From positions 1,984,001-2,048,000 of the forward strand of contig BLAL01000356.1 of the NCBI GenBank assembly GCA_015698045.1: 64,000 bases of DNA. The letters run 5' to 3'. Below the pieces are notes generated by a model. The model was not told the DNA's origin. It searched no databases and saw only the letters and a list, made by a program, of their open reading frames with translations. Every line of letters starts with the position of its first letter. Positions within the stretch are counted from its first letter, which is position 1. The position numbers and the translations under genes were made by a program. Below are positions 11,260 to 24,023 of the stretch, piece by piece. Source of the stretch: Rhizophagus clarus (Eukaryota > Glomeromycota > Glomeromycetes > Glomerales > Glomeraceae).

Positions 11260-13771
11260 TATCTTTCGTTCTTAATACGATTAAAAATAGAATTGTAGTT
11301 ATTGATAAATCCTTATCAGTTGTTATTTGGAATTTTATGTTTCAAAGATCTTAATGGAATTTATTATGTGATTTAGTTTGTATTTTCTTTTATATCTCTT
11401 AATCAATTATTTCTTAATTTTATTATTTCGCCTTTAACTTTAAATATCAGTTAAATTTAATTATTATTCTAATCATTTCATCGTTGGATTGTTATAATAT
11501 GTAATAATGATATTATAAATTATAGCAATGTTAATTAGATTAATGAAATTCAAAATATTAATGTTTAATAATCAAAGACTCGTTCCATTCAGATCTTCTC
11601 ATAGTTGTAAATTGTACATAAGGTTTGCGTTATTTATTTAGAAATGATAATATTGTTTATTTTCTAGTTCTTTGCTCTTTCATTTATATTTTGATTTAAT
11701 TTTTAGTTTGTCATCTAGATTTAAACACATTGTTTCATGTTTATTAAGATAATTAGATAATAGAAATTGATATTGCTTTACTTAAATTCATAATATATTC
11801 AAGATGATTAAAACCACAAACATTTAATTGTAAGATGCACAGCACGATTACACTGCAATGGTTTATTTTAAACATTGGTAATCGCTAAAGACCATTATAA
11901 TGTTCTTTTATAATAATAACAATATAAATTATATCACGAACAAATGTATATAATCGAAGGGTACAATATAAATTATATGCTAAACATGGCTTGTTTAATA
12001 AGGTTTGTATCAATTGATTTATTTATTTCCGAAATAAATTGTCTATATATTTATTTTCATAAAATATTTTTCTTTGCTCTCAATTATTATAAGAACCAGG
12101 TTACTCGATTTCTTAAATTAATGTTAGGCGTATTATAGAAAAATAATCGATCTTAATAAAAAAGAAGCAATAGTCTTTAATCAAAAATTCTGACTTTGAT
12201 CTAAAATCCATAAAAAATCTTTTTTATAAATGTTTTTTATAAAATAGATTTTTTCCATCTTTTAAGATTAAATTGTAATAAAGTTTTGTTGGAAACACGA
12301 TAACCATAATTAGTGAAACTAGTATTTTTAATTTTTAATAAATAAAAGAAATATTCTTTTACCAAAGAACAAAGAGATTACAATAATTTTAGGCAAGTGT
12401 TGTTAAATTTATTGTCGGTAAAATGATTGTCCTTATTTTTAATATTAACCCTGGCCCCTTGAATATTCTCACGTGACTGCAAAGTTTTTAAAGGTAGTTC
12501 GTTCTATTTATGACTTTTTCATTTTGGTCCTTTCTTTACCTTACGATTTTTAAACTTTTATATAAAATTAATTTTACAGTTTAGTTTTTTTTTTTTTTTT
12601 CAAAGAAAAAATATGTTCATGTCTTGAAGAATAATAGGTAATGTAGGTAACGTTTACATTTGTGAAATACGTAAAAATTTAATGGCATGTACTTTTAAAA
12701 CTTAATCCTGACCGACATTAAAATTTTAATGAATTTTAAATCTTATGTACTTCATTCCTTAGTTGTGACAAAAAAAATTGTATGTAATTATGCTTTATTT
12801 ATTTTACACATTATACTTTACAATAAATGGCATTTTTATTTTGATATTTGTTAAAACACATGAAAGAAAGAAAAATCCAGCTAAAATTCAAAGAACGAGT
12901 TAGAGAATAAGCCTTCATTATTACTATTCCAGTTGAGATAGAAATACAACTTCTACAAGCGCTTTATATAACACGGCTTTTATTAGTATTACTTCTATAT
13001 AACTTTTATATATCCTTTTAGAAAAGTATTCATTGTTTGAAAACATAATTCTACTTCCTTCTTTTATAATTTTGCTTCGCGGAAACATAATGACCAATAA
13101 TATTGAAAATTTGTCATTATTCCGATTTGAAATATGTAAGACCTTCTGTTTTTTACGATGGTACGTGCTTAAAAAATACGCATTTTTTCATTATCATATA
13201 TATTTGATTTGACACTAATTATTTGATGAAAATTTAAATAAGTCTTACAAAAATGATAAAACCGGGATCTGTTCAGGAAATACTTTCCGTCATTACGCCT
13301 AAAAATATATACAGTAGATAATACAAATTAGAAAAATATGCAAATACATTTTTACCAAGAAATGAAATATAATATAATTTTATTTATAAATAAAAACAAT
13401 TTTAAATAAACTAACCGAATTTGTTTTAACTCCATCATCATTAATAAATGCGCATTAAATGTATAACATTGTAAAAAAAACTTTCCATCTGAATCTTACA
13501 TAACGGTGACGCCATATTTCGTACTTGGATTTTTGATCACAAATTTTAATGTTATTTTTGAGGATAGAAAATTAATTTTAAAAAATCAATTTAAAGAACC
13601 AATGGAACGGAAGGAATAGAGCAAAAAATTGGCGTGAAAATTATAATTACGCCAAAAAAAAAAAGTTAATTTCTTCTATAAAATTAAACTAAAACCAAAA
13701 AATGAAGTTCTCATATAAAAAACCAAGAAATCATAATTTTTTTTAATCAAATCCCCGTTAATAAAGTATAA
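11260..13771. other. Intergenic region, 2.5 kb
   Basis: Very A+T-rich. Short reading frames such as 11944-12138 have no family features. A hairpin TTGGCGT...ACGCCAA lies near 13630-13656. No gene or complete element could be supported. Confidence 0.5.
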
Positions 13772-14150
13772 ATTCGAGTTTTGTTATTCCATAGCAACGG
13801 ATAATATTATCATGAAAATCAACATCTCGTTGAATTTTTAACTGAATAAATTCAAATTTTCGAAATAAATATATTGTACTAAAATCATTAGACGAAAAAA
13901 AAATGTATTGTACGTTAAATTACCTCACGAACGATTTCTTTCACGGTGACATTATCAAGACTAAAAAAAGATTTTAATGCAAATTGCTTTCCCGAATTTT
14001 TCCAATTTGCACGAAATACTTTTCCGAAACTTCCGGTACCAATAAGTTGTTTATTATTAAATTGTTGGTATTCGTAAAATTTAAAATATCCTTTGTCTAC
14101 ACTTCTTCAATCCATTTAACCCATTCATTTGTGTACTCTGCGTCTTGCAT
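13772..14150 (-). pseudogene. Kinase-Sel1 fragment D, exons 1 and 2 only
   Basis: On the minus strand, exon 1 (14150 to 13924) encodes MQDAEYTNEWVKWIEE and then loses frame by one missing base before KFYEY; the loop GTGSFGK and FALKS region are still readable. Exon 2 (13841 to 13772) encodes the KIQRDVDFHDN-type segment and stops without its usual donor. Exons 3 to 5 are absent. The usual start MSDNIK is also lost. About 1 kb of its upstream flank matches the flank of gene E, so D and E come from one segmental duplication and D was truncated afterwards. Confidence 0.75.
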
Positions 14151-16118
14151 TTTCAGGCTGACAGTGAAATTTAAAACAATGAAAAGTAAAAAATCGTTTT
14201 TATAGTAAATGCTTATTTTATATTTTTTTTTTTCCTCCGATAATAGTCGCACAGCGTAATTTTATATTCTTATAATGAAAAGTCTTGAAATAAATGAGGA
14301 TGTTGATTTACTATTATATTACTTACTTTATAAATGTCTCGTGATTTGTACAGATCTTGTCCCACGGTCTCTCTCTTAAAAAAATCCATCAAAATAAACG
14401 GTGACGTCATCCAGAAATTACTGAGCAAATTCTTTTTCCGTAAAAATAATTTTTTTTTAAGGATCGAGGTCATTTGCATAAAGCTGGTATGAAAATAAGA
14501 ATATCCAAATTGTCAAAAGTATTATGTCAATGTTCACGTTTACATTGTCTAGACTATCTAAAGATAATTATATTTGATATATAAATGCAATAAATGTTAT
14601 GGTTTGAAAAAAATTTCAGAAAGTTTTAAAGATTTCTTCCTTTTCTCTATAAATTAAATTTTCAAGTTCCAATTTACAAACTTCCATTGAACAATTAAAT
14701 TAAAAGGAAATGGCGAAATGGTGATTTATAGCCAATAAATTTTAAAAGTTTTTTTTTGGTTAAAATTAAAAATAAATACTCATGCTAGCAGCTAGCTACT
14801 AAATCATTAATATTTTAAGATAAATCATCAAAAATCAAATCACCGGATATAATAATTCATTTCATAATAAGATCAATTGTATATTTTGTATTGTTTGTTA
14901 ATCACTATTTGTATGAGGATGAATATTGAGAATTTTTAGAGTATCTTTTATTGTTTCTATTAGTAATTTATATTGCAAAAAATGTCAAATTATTATAAAC
15001 TTAATATTCATAAATATCTTATTGTAATATTTTAATCAAAAATAACCATTAAAAAAGCCAAAATCTCCCAAATAATTTTTAGATTCCATAAATTCGTAAT
15101 GTATAACCACCAGTGTAAAAACCGAAAATTTTTTTTACTTAATAATTTGAAAATAAATGCTTCAGATATGTTCAGAACATATATTTAAAAGTAAAATGTA
15201 AAATTAGTTTTTTTTTTTAATTAGTAAATGCATTAGTTTATTGTATACATTGTAAGAGAACGAATTACAAATAAAAAATACATTAGAAGAAAAAATTCCT
15301 CTCTATACCAATATACCAGAGAACAAACAAGATCGAATGTTATCTAAAAAAAATTAATGCAAACAAGATCGATTATACAAAAGATAAAACTATACATAAT
15401 CGGCCAACCAACCCTAATATCGAAAAAAAAACTATCTAGACGCTTTTGCGACCGAAACAAATACGTCAAACTAGAACCCTCCATAACCATAATTATTTGA
15501 AACAAAGAAATAGTAAACCTAGCCCATTCCCGCTTTTTTGATTTTATTTTTTCTCGGTTCACAAAGTCCTTAGAGTCACGTGAGCATCCTAGAATCGTCC
15601 CTAAAAATTGACCAACTTTACTTAATTTTGCCGATCACGGTGACCGATTCATATACGGATCGGCAATTAAGCATACTGTATCTGGTACTGTGAAATGAAA
15701 AAAAAATATAGCTATATGTTATTATAGAGTTTTCATAATTGTTTGACTATTTTATGGTCACTGGATTTTTTATAGGTTTTGAAATTGCGACTTTTGATAG
15801 TTGTAAAATCAAAATAAACAATTTAAACTGGTTTTAATGTCACGCTTATAGGTATATTAATTCTTAATGCATTTTCAAGAAGAATTCTATCTCGAAATAC
15901 AATGGTAGTAAGTAGCCAATATAAATTTATTGTAGAAAGAAATTTTAATTTAAAAGGAAAGAAATACAGAAATGATAGGCACAATATATAGGTTTATTAT
16001 ACAAAACAGGTAATAAATAATATTTTATTTATATTTTATTTTTTAAAGTAAATTTTTAGAAAAGAAAAAAAATACTAAGTAAATGATTATGAGTACAATA
16101 TGATTAAAAAAAATTCTA
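14151..16118. other. Flank of fragment D and spacer before gene E
   Basis: 14151-15060 matches the upstream flank of E (18300-20340) without its insertions. It keeps ATAGTCGCACAGCGTAATTT (14242-14261) and GTGACGTCAT (14401-14410) of the shared upstream block in reverse orientation. Reading frames at 14270-14479 and 15344-15562 have no family features. An imperfect hairpin TTGCCGATC...GATCGGCAA lies near 15632-15670. Confidence 0.5.
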
Positions 16119-18289
16119 TTATGAATTATTTTGGAGCCTTTTTAAATTATTTATTGCTTTTTCATACCCTTGTTTGGCAGATCTTGTATACCAACAAATT
16201 GCTTTGTTTATATTTTTTGTAACTTTATCTCCTTTTTCGTACATATAAGCAAGATTATTTTGTGCTGTATGATGTCCTAAAATTGCAGCATTTTGATAAA
16301 ATTCAAATGCTTTTTGTTTATCAATTTTAGTTCCAATACCTTCATAATAACAACATCCTAAATTATATATGGCAACTATATTTCCATTATTTGCAGCTTT
16401 TTCATACCAATAGAAAGCCTTTTCCAAATCTCTTTTAATACCCGTTCCATAATAATAACAATAACCAAGATTTAATTGTCCACTTGATAAATTTTTCTTA
16501 GTTACTTTTTCATAGTATTCAAAAGCTAATTTTTTATTTTGTATAGTTCTGTGTCCATATACATAACAATGACCAACAAAATTTTGTGCTAATATATGAT
16601 TTTTTTCTAATGCATTATTAAAAGAACTAAATGCTTTCTCATTATTTTCATTTGTTATAATTCCATAATAATGGAAATATCCAAGAATAAAAATAGAATT
16701 TGAACTAATTTGATTATTTATCAACCAATTATAAAATTCTTGCGAATTTATGTTACGATCATTAAAATATTTAATAACTTGCTGTTTTTCTAATTTCCAT
16801 CCAACACCTTTATTATTTAAATAATTTAAAAATGAAATTATTTATTTCATCAACTACTATGTTAAACTCTTTTTCAGACGAAAGATGTTCTTGTTTACTT
16901 GATATTTCTATAGAATCAATTTCTTTAGTATCCATTTTATTAAAATTTTGAATAATTTGAGATAATTCTCCTTGTAATTCTGAATTATTAGTACTTAAAG
17001 AGGCCTCATTAAGCTCTTGTTTGTTTGGTGATTGATGATCTTCTGCTATCAAATCTACTACATCCGTTTTTGTAATTAATGAATTTAGCCAACCAACTAC
17101 TTGATTTATGGTTGGTCGATTATCTGGCTCACCTTCCCAACATTCTAAAAATAAATGAATCAAATATCAATTAAAATAAATATTTAAAATGGAAGAATTT
17201 AATTTCAATTCTACTTACTGGTATAAATTTCAACATATTTCTTAGGTGTATCGGGAATAATAGTTTCTCTAAGACCTTGTGAGATTTCTAAAGCTAAACC
17301 AATGTCATAATGTTCACCTTCAGTATAAAAAGGAGGTTTCCCACTAGATATCTCCCATAACAATACACCAATACTATAAATATCACTTTTTTCATCTAAT
17401 GAGTAAATTCGTGTTGATTGGTTATTATTATTTCTTCGTCTACTAAAACTTTTTGGGTCAACATAGGGAATAATACCAAATAATCTAGATTGAGAACTGG
17501 TTGATGCTTCAATCCTTTTTGATAGACCAAAATCTGCTAATTTTATTATGTTACTACGGACTAAGACATTACCAGAGTGCTATTAACAATGTATGTTGAT
17601 ATATTAATAAATAAATATAACATTATAAACAACGATTAAATAATATAAATAAATTACCAAATCACGATGCACTATCCCTTCATCATGTAAGCATGATACG
17701 GCACAAGATAACTGGTGTGCCATACTATATTTATCATCCCAAGAAAGGCTATTAAAATTTTTCTTCGAAGGCAACCACCGTCTGCGTATTCCATTACTAA
17801 CAAATAATTATAATGATTATCTAATAAATAAAAGAAAAAATCATTAATCGAGAATTTTGCGATCAAAAGAACAATATATTTATTAAGATAACTTTATAAT
17901 ACCTAATTCAAGTTTTGTTATCCCGTAGCAACGAATAATGTTATCATGAAAATCAACTTCTCGTTGAATTTTTAACTAATAAAATTCAAATTTTCGAAAT
18001 AAGTATATTAGACTAAAACAATAATATATTGTACGTTAAATTACCTCACGAACGATTTCTTTCACGGTGATGTTATCAAGACTGAAAAAAGATTTTAATG
18101 CAAATTGTTTTCCCGAATTTTTCCAGTTTGCACGGGATACTTTTCCGAAACCTCCGGTACCAATATGTTGTATATTATTAAATTGTTTGTATTCGTAAAA
18201 TTTAAAATATTCTTTATCGACGGCTTCCTACCTCCATTTCACCCATTCATTTGTGTACTCGACGTCTTGCATTTCGATATTATCTGAGA
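16119..18289 (-). pseudogene. Kinase-Sel1 pseudogene E
   Basis: All five exons are recognisable on the minus strand: 18289-18045, 17975-17903, 17820-17658, 17579-17219 and 17144-16119. The catalytic motifs GTGGFGK, HRDL and ADFGLSK are kept, and five Sel1 repeats end in RLQNNS. Four defects break it: the ancestral ATG (MSDNI) reads ATC, a TAG stands where IE precedes EAVDKEYF in exon 1, ten bases are lost in exon 3 after GGCLRR between short GAAG repeats, and one extra A in an A-run near 16822 shifts the linker frame. Because the lesions are few and the rest is well kept, loss looks recent. Confidence 0.8.
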
Positions 18290-18389
18290 TATCAAATAAT
18301 AATAGACAAAGAATATGTTTTTGTTTTTTTTAGTTGTCAGTGAAGTTTAAAAAAATAAAAGGTAAAAAAAATCGGTAAGGCTTTATTAC

Positions 18390-18755
18390 TGGAATTCAAC
18401 TAGACGGACAAGCAATGAAGGTTAATAAACTATGATATAAGGAGAAAATAGACGATATGGACATATACTCATATAGGAAGGGATGAGATTATGATATATA
18501 TTCTATATAATTTTGGTTAGTGGTAGTTAGTCAGTTAATAATTTTAATTCTTATTTTTGTTTTTTTATTATTATTTTACTTTTATTTTTAGTTTTTTTTC
18601 TTTTTTGATTTGTTATAGTTTGTAGTTAGGATTAGATAGGTTTCACTTGAAATATAGTGATTTATATGTATAGATGTGTATGTTATATGTCTATGTTGAA
18701 GACGCTACGATTTGTATAGTATTGTCTTTGGCGTTCAAAATAAAGAAAAAAAAAA
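18390..18755 (+). mobile_element. SINE/LINE-like insertion with poly(A) tail
   Basis: About 365 bases end in AATAAAGAAAAAAAAAA. Similar target sequence lies on both sides: GGTAAGGCTTTATTAC at 18374-18389 and AGTTAAGGTTTTATTGTAA at 18762-18780, read as a diverged target duplication. The matching flank of fragment D has no insertion here. No coding sequence is seen; a SINE or a 5'-truncated LINE would fit. Confidence 0.4.
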
Positions 18756-18803
18756 GTTAACAGTTAAGGTTTTATTGTAAATGCCTAATTTATATTTTTC
18801 TTA

Positions 18804-18888
18804 GTAATTTGGTACCACCAAACAAAAGGTCAATCGGTTTCTATCCGAGCCATTGTGCCGCAGTATTGAGTATAGATGATGACGTCAT
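18804..18888 (-). promoter_or_regulatory. Shared upstream block of gene E
   Basis: Read on the minus strand: ATGACGTCAT (18888-18879), TACTGCGGCACAATGGCT, ACCGATTGACC, then TTTGTTTGGTGGTACC. The order matches genes I, J and L. Confidence 0.5.
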
Positions 18889-18900
18889 CCCTATTTTTCG

Positions 18901-19283
18901 AAATCTGTGACAGGTTTCAAAATAAAAATTTTTTCTTCCACACTTTAATATATAAATTTAAAAGTTGTATAATAGATGTAATTTTGACTGCTCTTCAAGT
19001 TTACTTAGAGTGCTAAAGACAGTTTTAAATGTCACTTTTGATCTATTTAAATAAAACATTTTTTTCGCCAAATCCCATTTTAGAAATGATCAGCAAAGAA
19101 GATAAATCAATTATTTATATGTAAAGTCAAAAACGGCTTTTAAAACTGCCTTACTAAATCTAAGTAAACTTGTAGAGCGGGTAAAGCTACATCTAGGATA
19201 AAATTTAAAAGCTCTATGACAAAGGAAAGAATAGTTATTTCCCTTTTTTCAAATTGCCATGCCACAAAACCTGTTACAGATAT
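18901..19283. mobile_element. Inverted-repeat miniature element beside the E promoter
   Basis: The left end ATCTGTGACAGGTTT is mirrored by ATCTGTAACAGGTTTT at the right (reverse complement). Inner arms also pair: TGCTCTTCAAGTTTACTTAG near 18988 against CGCTCTACAAGTTTACTTAG (reverse complement) near 19163. The limits are approximate and no target duplication was resolved. It is related to the element at 36971-37358. Confidence 0.55.
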
Positions 19284-19461
19284 TCTTTTTCGCTCACTGA
19301 TATTTTTAATTATTCTCAGAGTAAAGAAAAAAATTCATTCTTTTTAAAGGTTAGAAAATAATTGAATGGATGATCGCTCCCAACAACATACTGGAGTTTT
19401 TTCTTTAAAAAAAGTGTTGTATGTATAAGATAAAAATAAGAATATCCTAACTTATCAAAAG

Positions 19462-19845
19462 TAGGGATGGCAACGGTCACAGTCATAACCGGTTATGACC
19501 GGTTAATAACTGTGACCGATATCAAAAGACTTCTGACCGACCGTTTAACTGACCGTTTAACCAACCTTATTCATCTAGCATTATTTTTTACGAATTAATC
19601 AATAAAAAAAGGTAAATAACGTATTTTTTTGATTAAATTCGCTAATAAAAAACACTTTTTAACAGTTTGTTTTGATTAAATTTGTTAAAAAGAAAAAAGG
19701 TGGTCAGTTAAACGATCAGTTAAACGGTCGGTTAACCAGTCGGTTACACGGTCAGAAAACCGGTCAGTCAAATCGGTCAGTCGGTCAAAAGCCCTTAACT
19801 GGTTATGACGACCGATAACTGACCGACCGACTGTTGCCATCCCTA
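19462..19845. mobile_element. hAT-like miniature transposon, 384 bp
   Basis: The ends are TAGGGATGGCAACGGTC and GACTGTTGCCATCCCTA. They are flanked by the perfect 8-bp duplication ATCAAAAG at 19454-19461 and 19846-19853. An 8-bp duplication and TAGGG-type ends fit the hAT superfamily. The interior is full of GACCG and CGGTCGGTTA words in both orientations. An empty site is present in the flank of fragment D near 14510-14523. There is no coding capacity. Confidence 0.85.
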
Positions 19846-20369
19846 ATCAAAAGTATCATGAAGAAATTTACATTAATATAAACGTAATAAATGTTAATTT
19901 TTGAAATAAAATGCCAAATAGTTTTCTTCTCGACTCTTCTTTCTATAAAATTAAAATTTTTTCAAGTTCCATTTTAGAAAATTTCCATTCAACAATTAAA
20001 TTAAAAAAAGAGATGATGGTTCTATAACAAATAATTATAAAAGGTTTTTGTTATTTTGGTTAAAACATTATTAAATGATTTTATAGCATGATTAATTTTT
20101 TTTATTTTTGAACAAGATTTTAGTAAATCATTAAAATCATCCAAAATGTACTAGACATAATTCAATGAATGATGATGGAGATAGACTCCATAATAAAATT
20201 ATTGTATCAATTGTATATATTTTATATTAATTATATCGTTTGTTATTACATAAGCTGTTACATTATTGCATATTGATTTAGAGTATCGTGTTTTCTGTTA
20301 GTTTATGAAAAATTTATCAAATTATATTAAACATATTCATAAATAATTTATAATGATCTTTTTTTTAAA

Positions 20370-20414
20370 AATAATAATAATAATAATAATTATAATAATA
20401 ATAAATAAAAATAA
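20370..20414. repeat. TAA/ATA microsatellite
   Basis: A run of AATAATAAT units with one TTA interruption. Confidence 0.8.
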
Positions 20415-20502
20415 TTTTTTTATATTTACCTTTGATGTTCATCTGTAAGCTTCGACATATAACTTACACCAAATTTTGTTTGTTTCACATTACCGTAATT
20501 TA

Positions 20503-20600
20503 AACTTCATATTAAACTTAGACTCGTTTTACTGTACGTGCTGATTCAACTCTTCATTTTTTTTCTTATTATAGTCGTTTAAATAATTAATCAGGTTAAT
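20503..20600 (-). pseudogene. Relic of a kinase-Sel1 3' end (gene G type)
   Basis: The minus strand retains the KKNE...ESK tail of gene G (whose end reads NEASDELTRKSKRVKV) and its downstream flank, with an internal stop and small length changes. Nothing upstream of it is recognisable, so this is the last trace of a lost cluster member. Confidence 0.5.
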
Positions 20601-21220
20601 TTAAACCAAAAAAGAATTTATAAGATATTTGTTAATGACTTTATATAGTTTTTACTTTAATATTAAATATATTTTAATGTAAAAAATTGGTTGTTTAAAA
20701 AGAATATAACATATTTGAAAAGTGAAATAAGATTTTAAACAGAAATTATAATAATAAAGAAAATTAAATATATTTTATTCACTATATTTGAAGTTATATA
20801 AAATTTGTTGCATATTATTTTAATTTAAAATTACTATTAGATACATATTTCCAGAAGTGTTTAAGAATTTTGATTTTAATGTAGGATTAATGGATTTTCT
20901 TAATATTCATGTGTTTGTACTTTATAACGGTATAATCGGTACATTAAAAAATTCTGGTTGGCTAAATTTCATTGTAATGTATTAAAATTTTAAAGAAGAA
21001 TTTCGCATGTTGACATTGTGAAAGTACAACATTAAGAGAAAAGGTAAAAGATGAACAAATTAATGATATAAACAGATTAATAAGCAAATAAAATTTATAG
21101 AGATTAAATATGTATATTTTATTGATAAAATAAATCCATGATTTTAAACATATTTGTATCGTGAAATGAAAACAAAAAAAAAATACAGCTATTTGTTACA
21201 AATAATTATACAATAAATTA

Positions 21221-23509
21221 TTAATTTACCATATTTTTTAAAAGTATGTCCAGTTGGATTTGTGCATTCTGATACCCATTATTGGCAGATTTTTCATACC
21301 AATAAATTGCTTCATCGATATTCTTTTCAACTTCTCCCAAACCACTCTCATATACAATAGCAAGATTATATTGAGCTATTCTGTTCTCTAATTTTGCAGC
21401 CTTTTGATATAATCTAAATGCTTTTTGCTTGTCAATGTCAGTTCCAATTTCGTTATCATAACAATAACCTAACATCGTTATTCCATCAGAATATCCTCCT
21501 TCAGCTGACTGCTTAAATAATCTAAAAGCTTTTTCATAATTTTTATCAACAACTTTTCCATCTCTATATATTATAGCAAGATTACATTGAGCAATAGCAT
21601 TTCCATTATTTGCAGCTTTATTATACCAATAAGCTGCTCTTCTCAAATCCTTATCAACACCTATTCCTTTATTGTAACAATAGCCTTTATCCGTCTGCCC
21701 CATAGCATGACTATCTACTTTCTCAAAATATTCAAAAGCTGATTTTCCGTCCATTTTTATTCCATATCCATTTTGATAACAGAGACCAACATGATATTGC
21801 GCTAAAATATGGTTTTGTCTTGATGCATTTAAAAATAAATTGAATGCTCTCTCATAATTCTTATTGACTACAATCCCACTATAATAAAAATACCCAAGCA
21901 AAAAAATAGAATCTAAGTTATCATTATTATTCAGTAGTAAATTATAAATTTCTCGTGGCTTTGCATTATTAACATCAAAATATTCAATAATATTTTTACT
22001 TCGGAAAAATGGTTCAATTCCCTTATTTGCTAATTTGAGAATGAAATTAACTATCCTATCAAAAATTACGTTAATATGATCTCTTTCAAATATAAAATCT
22101 CTTTCAATTGTTAATTGATTTAATTCTTCTATATTCATCTCACTAAAATCTCGAATAAATCGATTTAATTCACCGCTACTATTACTTAAAGAATCAACAT
22201 CACTGGAATTCATTCCTTGTTCATTCGATATCTGATAATTTGGTTCACCATCATTTTCATCATTTTGAATAGTTTCTGTCACAATAGGATTCCCAATAAT
22301 TGCCTTTAACCTATTAATTACTTGATGTATAGTTAGACGATTATCTGGTTCACCATCCCAACATTCTAAAAAGAAATAAATACAATTTAAGATTAATAAA
22401 ATAATATTTAAACTACAAAAAAAAAAACATTATATTTAAAATTTTACTCACTCTTATAAATCTCTACGTAACCTTTAGGCGTATCGGGAACAACACTTTC
22501 TCTAAGGCCTTCTAGAATTTCCATAGCTAAACCAACATCATATTGTTCTCCTTCAACATAAAAGGGAGGACGACCGCTGGATATTTCCCATAATAATACG
22601 CCAATACTGTAAATATCACTTTTTAATGAGTAAATTTGCGTTGATTGGTTATTATTATTTCTTCGTCTATTGAAACTTTTTGGTTCAATATAAGGGATTA
22701 TACCAAATATTCCGGATTGAGAATAGGATGTTGCGTCAATTCTTTTTGACAATCCAAAATCCGCTAATTTGATCATTTTTTGATGAATTAATATATTATT
22801 AGAATGCTATTAAAAAAAAATTCGTATATATAAGTAACACAAGTATAATATTATCAGTGATTGAATAAACATCATTAAATTACCAAATCAAGATGCATGA
22901 TCCCTTCATCATGCAAGCATGATACGGCACAAGCTAACTGGTATGCCATTTTATATTTGTCATCCCAAGTAAGGTTGTTATGGTTTTCCTTCAAATAGCT
23001 CCGAAGACTACCACCATCGGCGTATTCCATTACTAGACAATAACTCCGTAAATGGCTATTTTGATTTTCTAACGAAATTAAATGCATTTCTGTGAATAAA
23101 AACATATAAATAATAATATATATTAGTACTACATCTTACAATACCTGTTACATCTTTTGTTATTCCATAAAAACGAATTATATTATCATGATAATCAACT
23201 TCACGATGAATTTTAACTAAATAAATTTCAAATAAATACAACGGAATAAAAATTGTAAAAAAATTACAGCATTTTATATTAAATTACCTCACGAATAATT
23301 TCTCTTTCAGTGATTGTGTCGAGATGAAAAGATTTTAACGCAAAATATTTTTCCGAGCTTTTCCAATTTGCACGTAACACACTTCCAAAATTTCCAGTGT
23401 CAATTCGTTGAACGTTACTAAATTGATTGTAATCGTAATATTTTAAATATTTTTTATCAATAGCTTCTTCGAACCAATTGGTATTTTGTATTTCAGTATT
23501 GTCGGACAT
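21221..23509 (-). pseudogene. Kinase-Sel1 gene F, degenerate kinase motifs and one frame break
   Basis: Exons on the minus strand are 23509-23288, 23216-23145, 23068-22884, 22806-22452 and 22365-21221. All splice sites are GT-AG. The start MSDNTEIQNTNW matches its paralogues. The loop reads DTGNFGS (first glycine replaced by Asp) and HRD reads HLD, while the ALK lysine and ADFG are kept. Six Sel1 repeats follow a long linker. One base is missing at the start of exon 2 (the usual TTAAAAATTCA reads TTAAAATTCA), so the normally spliced message loses frame after exon 1; I found no alternative acceptor that repairs it. The long open exon 5 (about 380 codons) suggests either very recent loss or an unusual splice. 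A functional pseudokinase remains possible if the break is an assembly error. Confidence 0.65.
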
Positions 23510-24023
23510 AGTGAATGATGACTCTGGCAGCAAGAGAATTAAAATTATTTCATTGAGTAAATTTGAGTAAATTTATTTATTTTCAGATGTCCTACATCCC
23601 TGATCTACAATTACCCTAATTTTACATTAATTGTGCAACTCATTAGGGTTAGGTGAGATATATCATGGTGACAAATAGAATTTTTTACATGAACAAAAAA
23701 TAAAAAGAGTGGTGGTGTGTGACGCATAGGGAAATCCCCTAAATTATTTGCACAACAAAAACATTCACTTGTATAACTTACACAAAGAATTTGTGACAAA
23801 ATTTTGTTTCACATACGTGGATGATCGATCAGTTGATCAATCTTTCTCAGATTAGTACAAAACTAACTTGTAGCAAAAATGTAATAAATCTTATATTTCG
23901 AATTTTAAGATTATTTTTTGCTGCGATAGCATAAAAAAATTACGAGCTAACTTTATAATAAATTTTTTAAACTATGCCTTCACATTTTTAAACAAAAAAT
24001 ATGTAAATAGTATTTAAGTAAAA
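23510..24023. other. Intergenic region upstream of F
   Basis: No gene seen. ACCCTAATTTTAC and CATTAGGGTTAGG near 23610-23652 form a short inverted pair with a telomere-like TTAGGG dimer. A short minus-strand reading frame at 23611-23799 overlaps this and has no family features. Confidence 0.45.

Larger units (their letters stand above)
18290..21220. other. Upstream region of E and spacer to F, rich in small insertions
   Basis: No gene is seen. It contains a poly(A)-tailed insertion (18390-18755), the shared upstream block (18804-18888, reversed), an inverted-repeat element (about 18901-19283), a hAT-like element (19462-19845), a TAA-type microsatellite (20370-20414) and a relic of a kinase-gene 3' end (20503-20600). 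The flank of fragment D lacks the insertions. Confidence 0.6.

Noticed and set aside
11944-12138. 64-codon plus-strand reading frame
   Set aside because: Low-complexity A+T-rich translation with no motif or support.
14270-14479. 69-codon minus-strand reading frame
   Set aside because: It lies in the upstream flank of fragment D, overlaps the CRE-type site, and is not kept in the E flank.
15344-15562. 72-codon minus-strand reading frame with hydrophobic end
   Set aside because: No family features, no splice partner, composition like the spacer.
23611-23652. Telomere-like TTAGGG dimer
   Set aside because: Only two units, one imperfect; not enough for an interstitial telomere.
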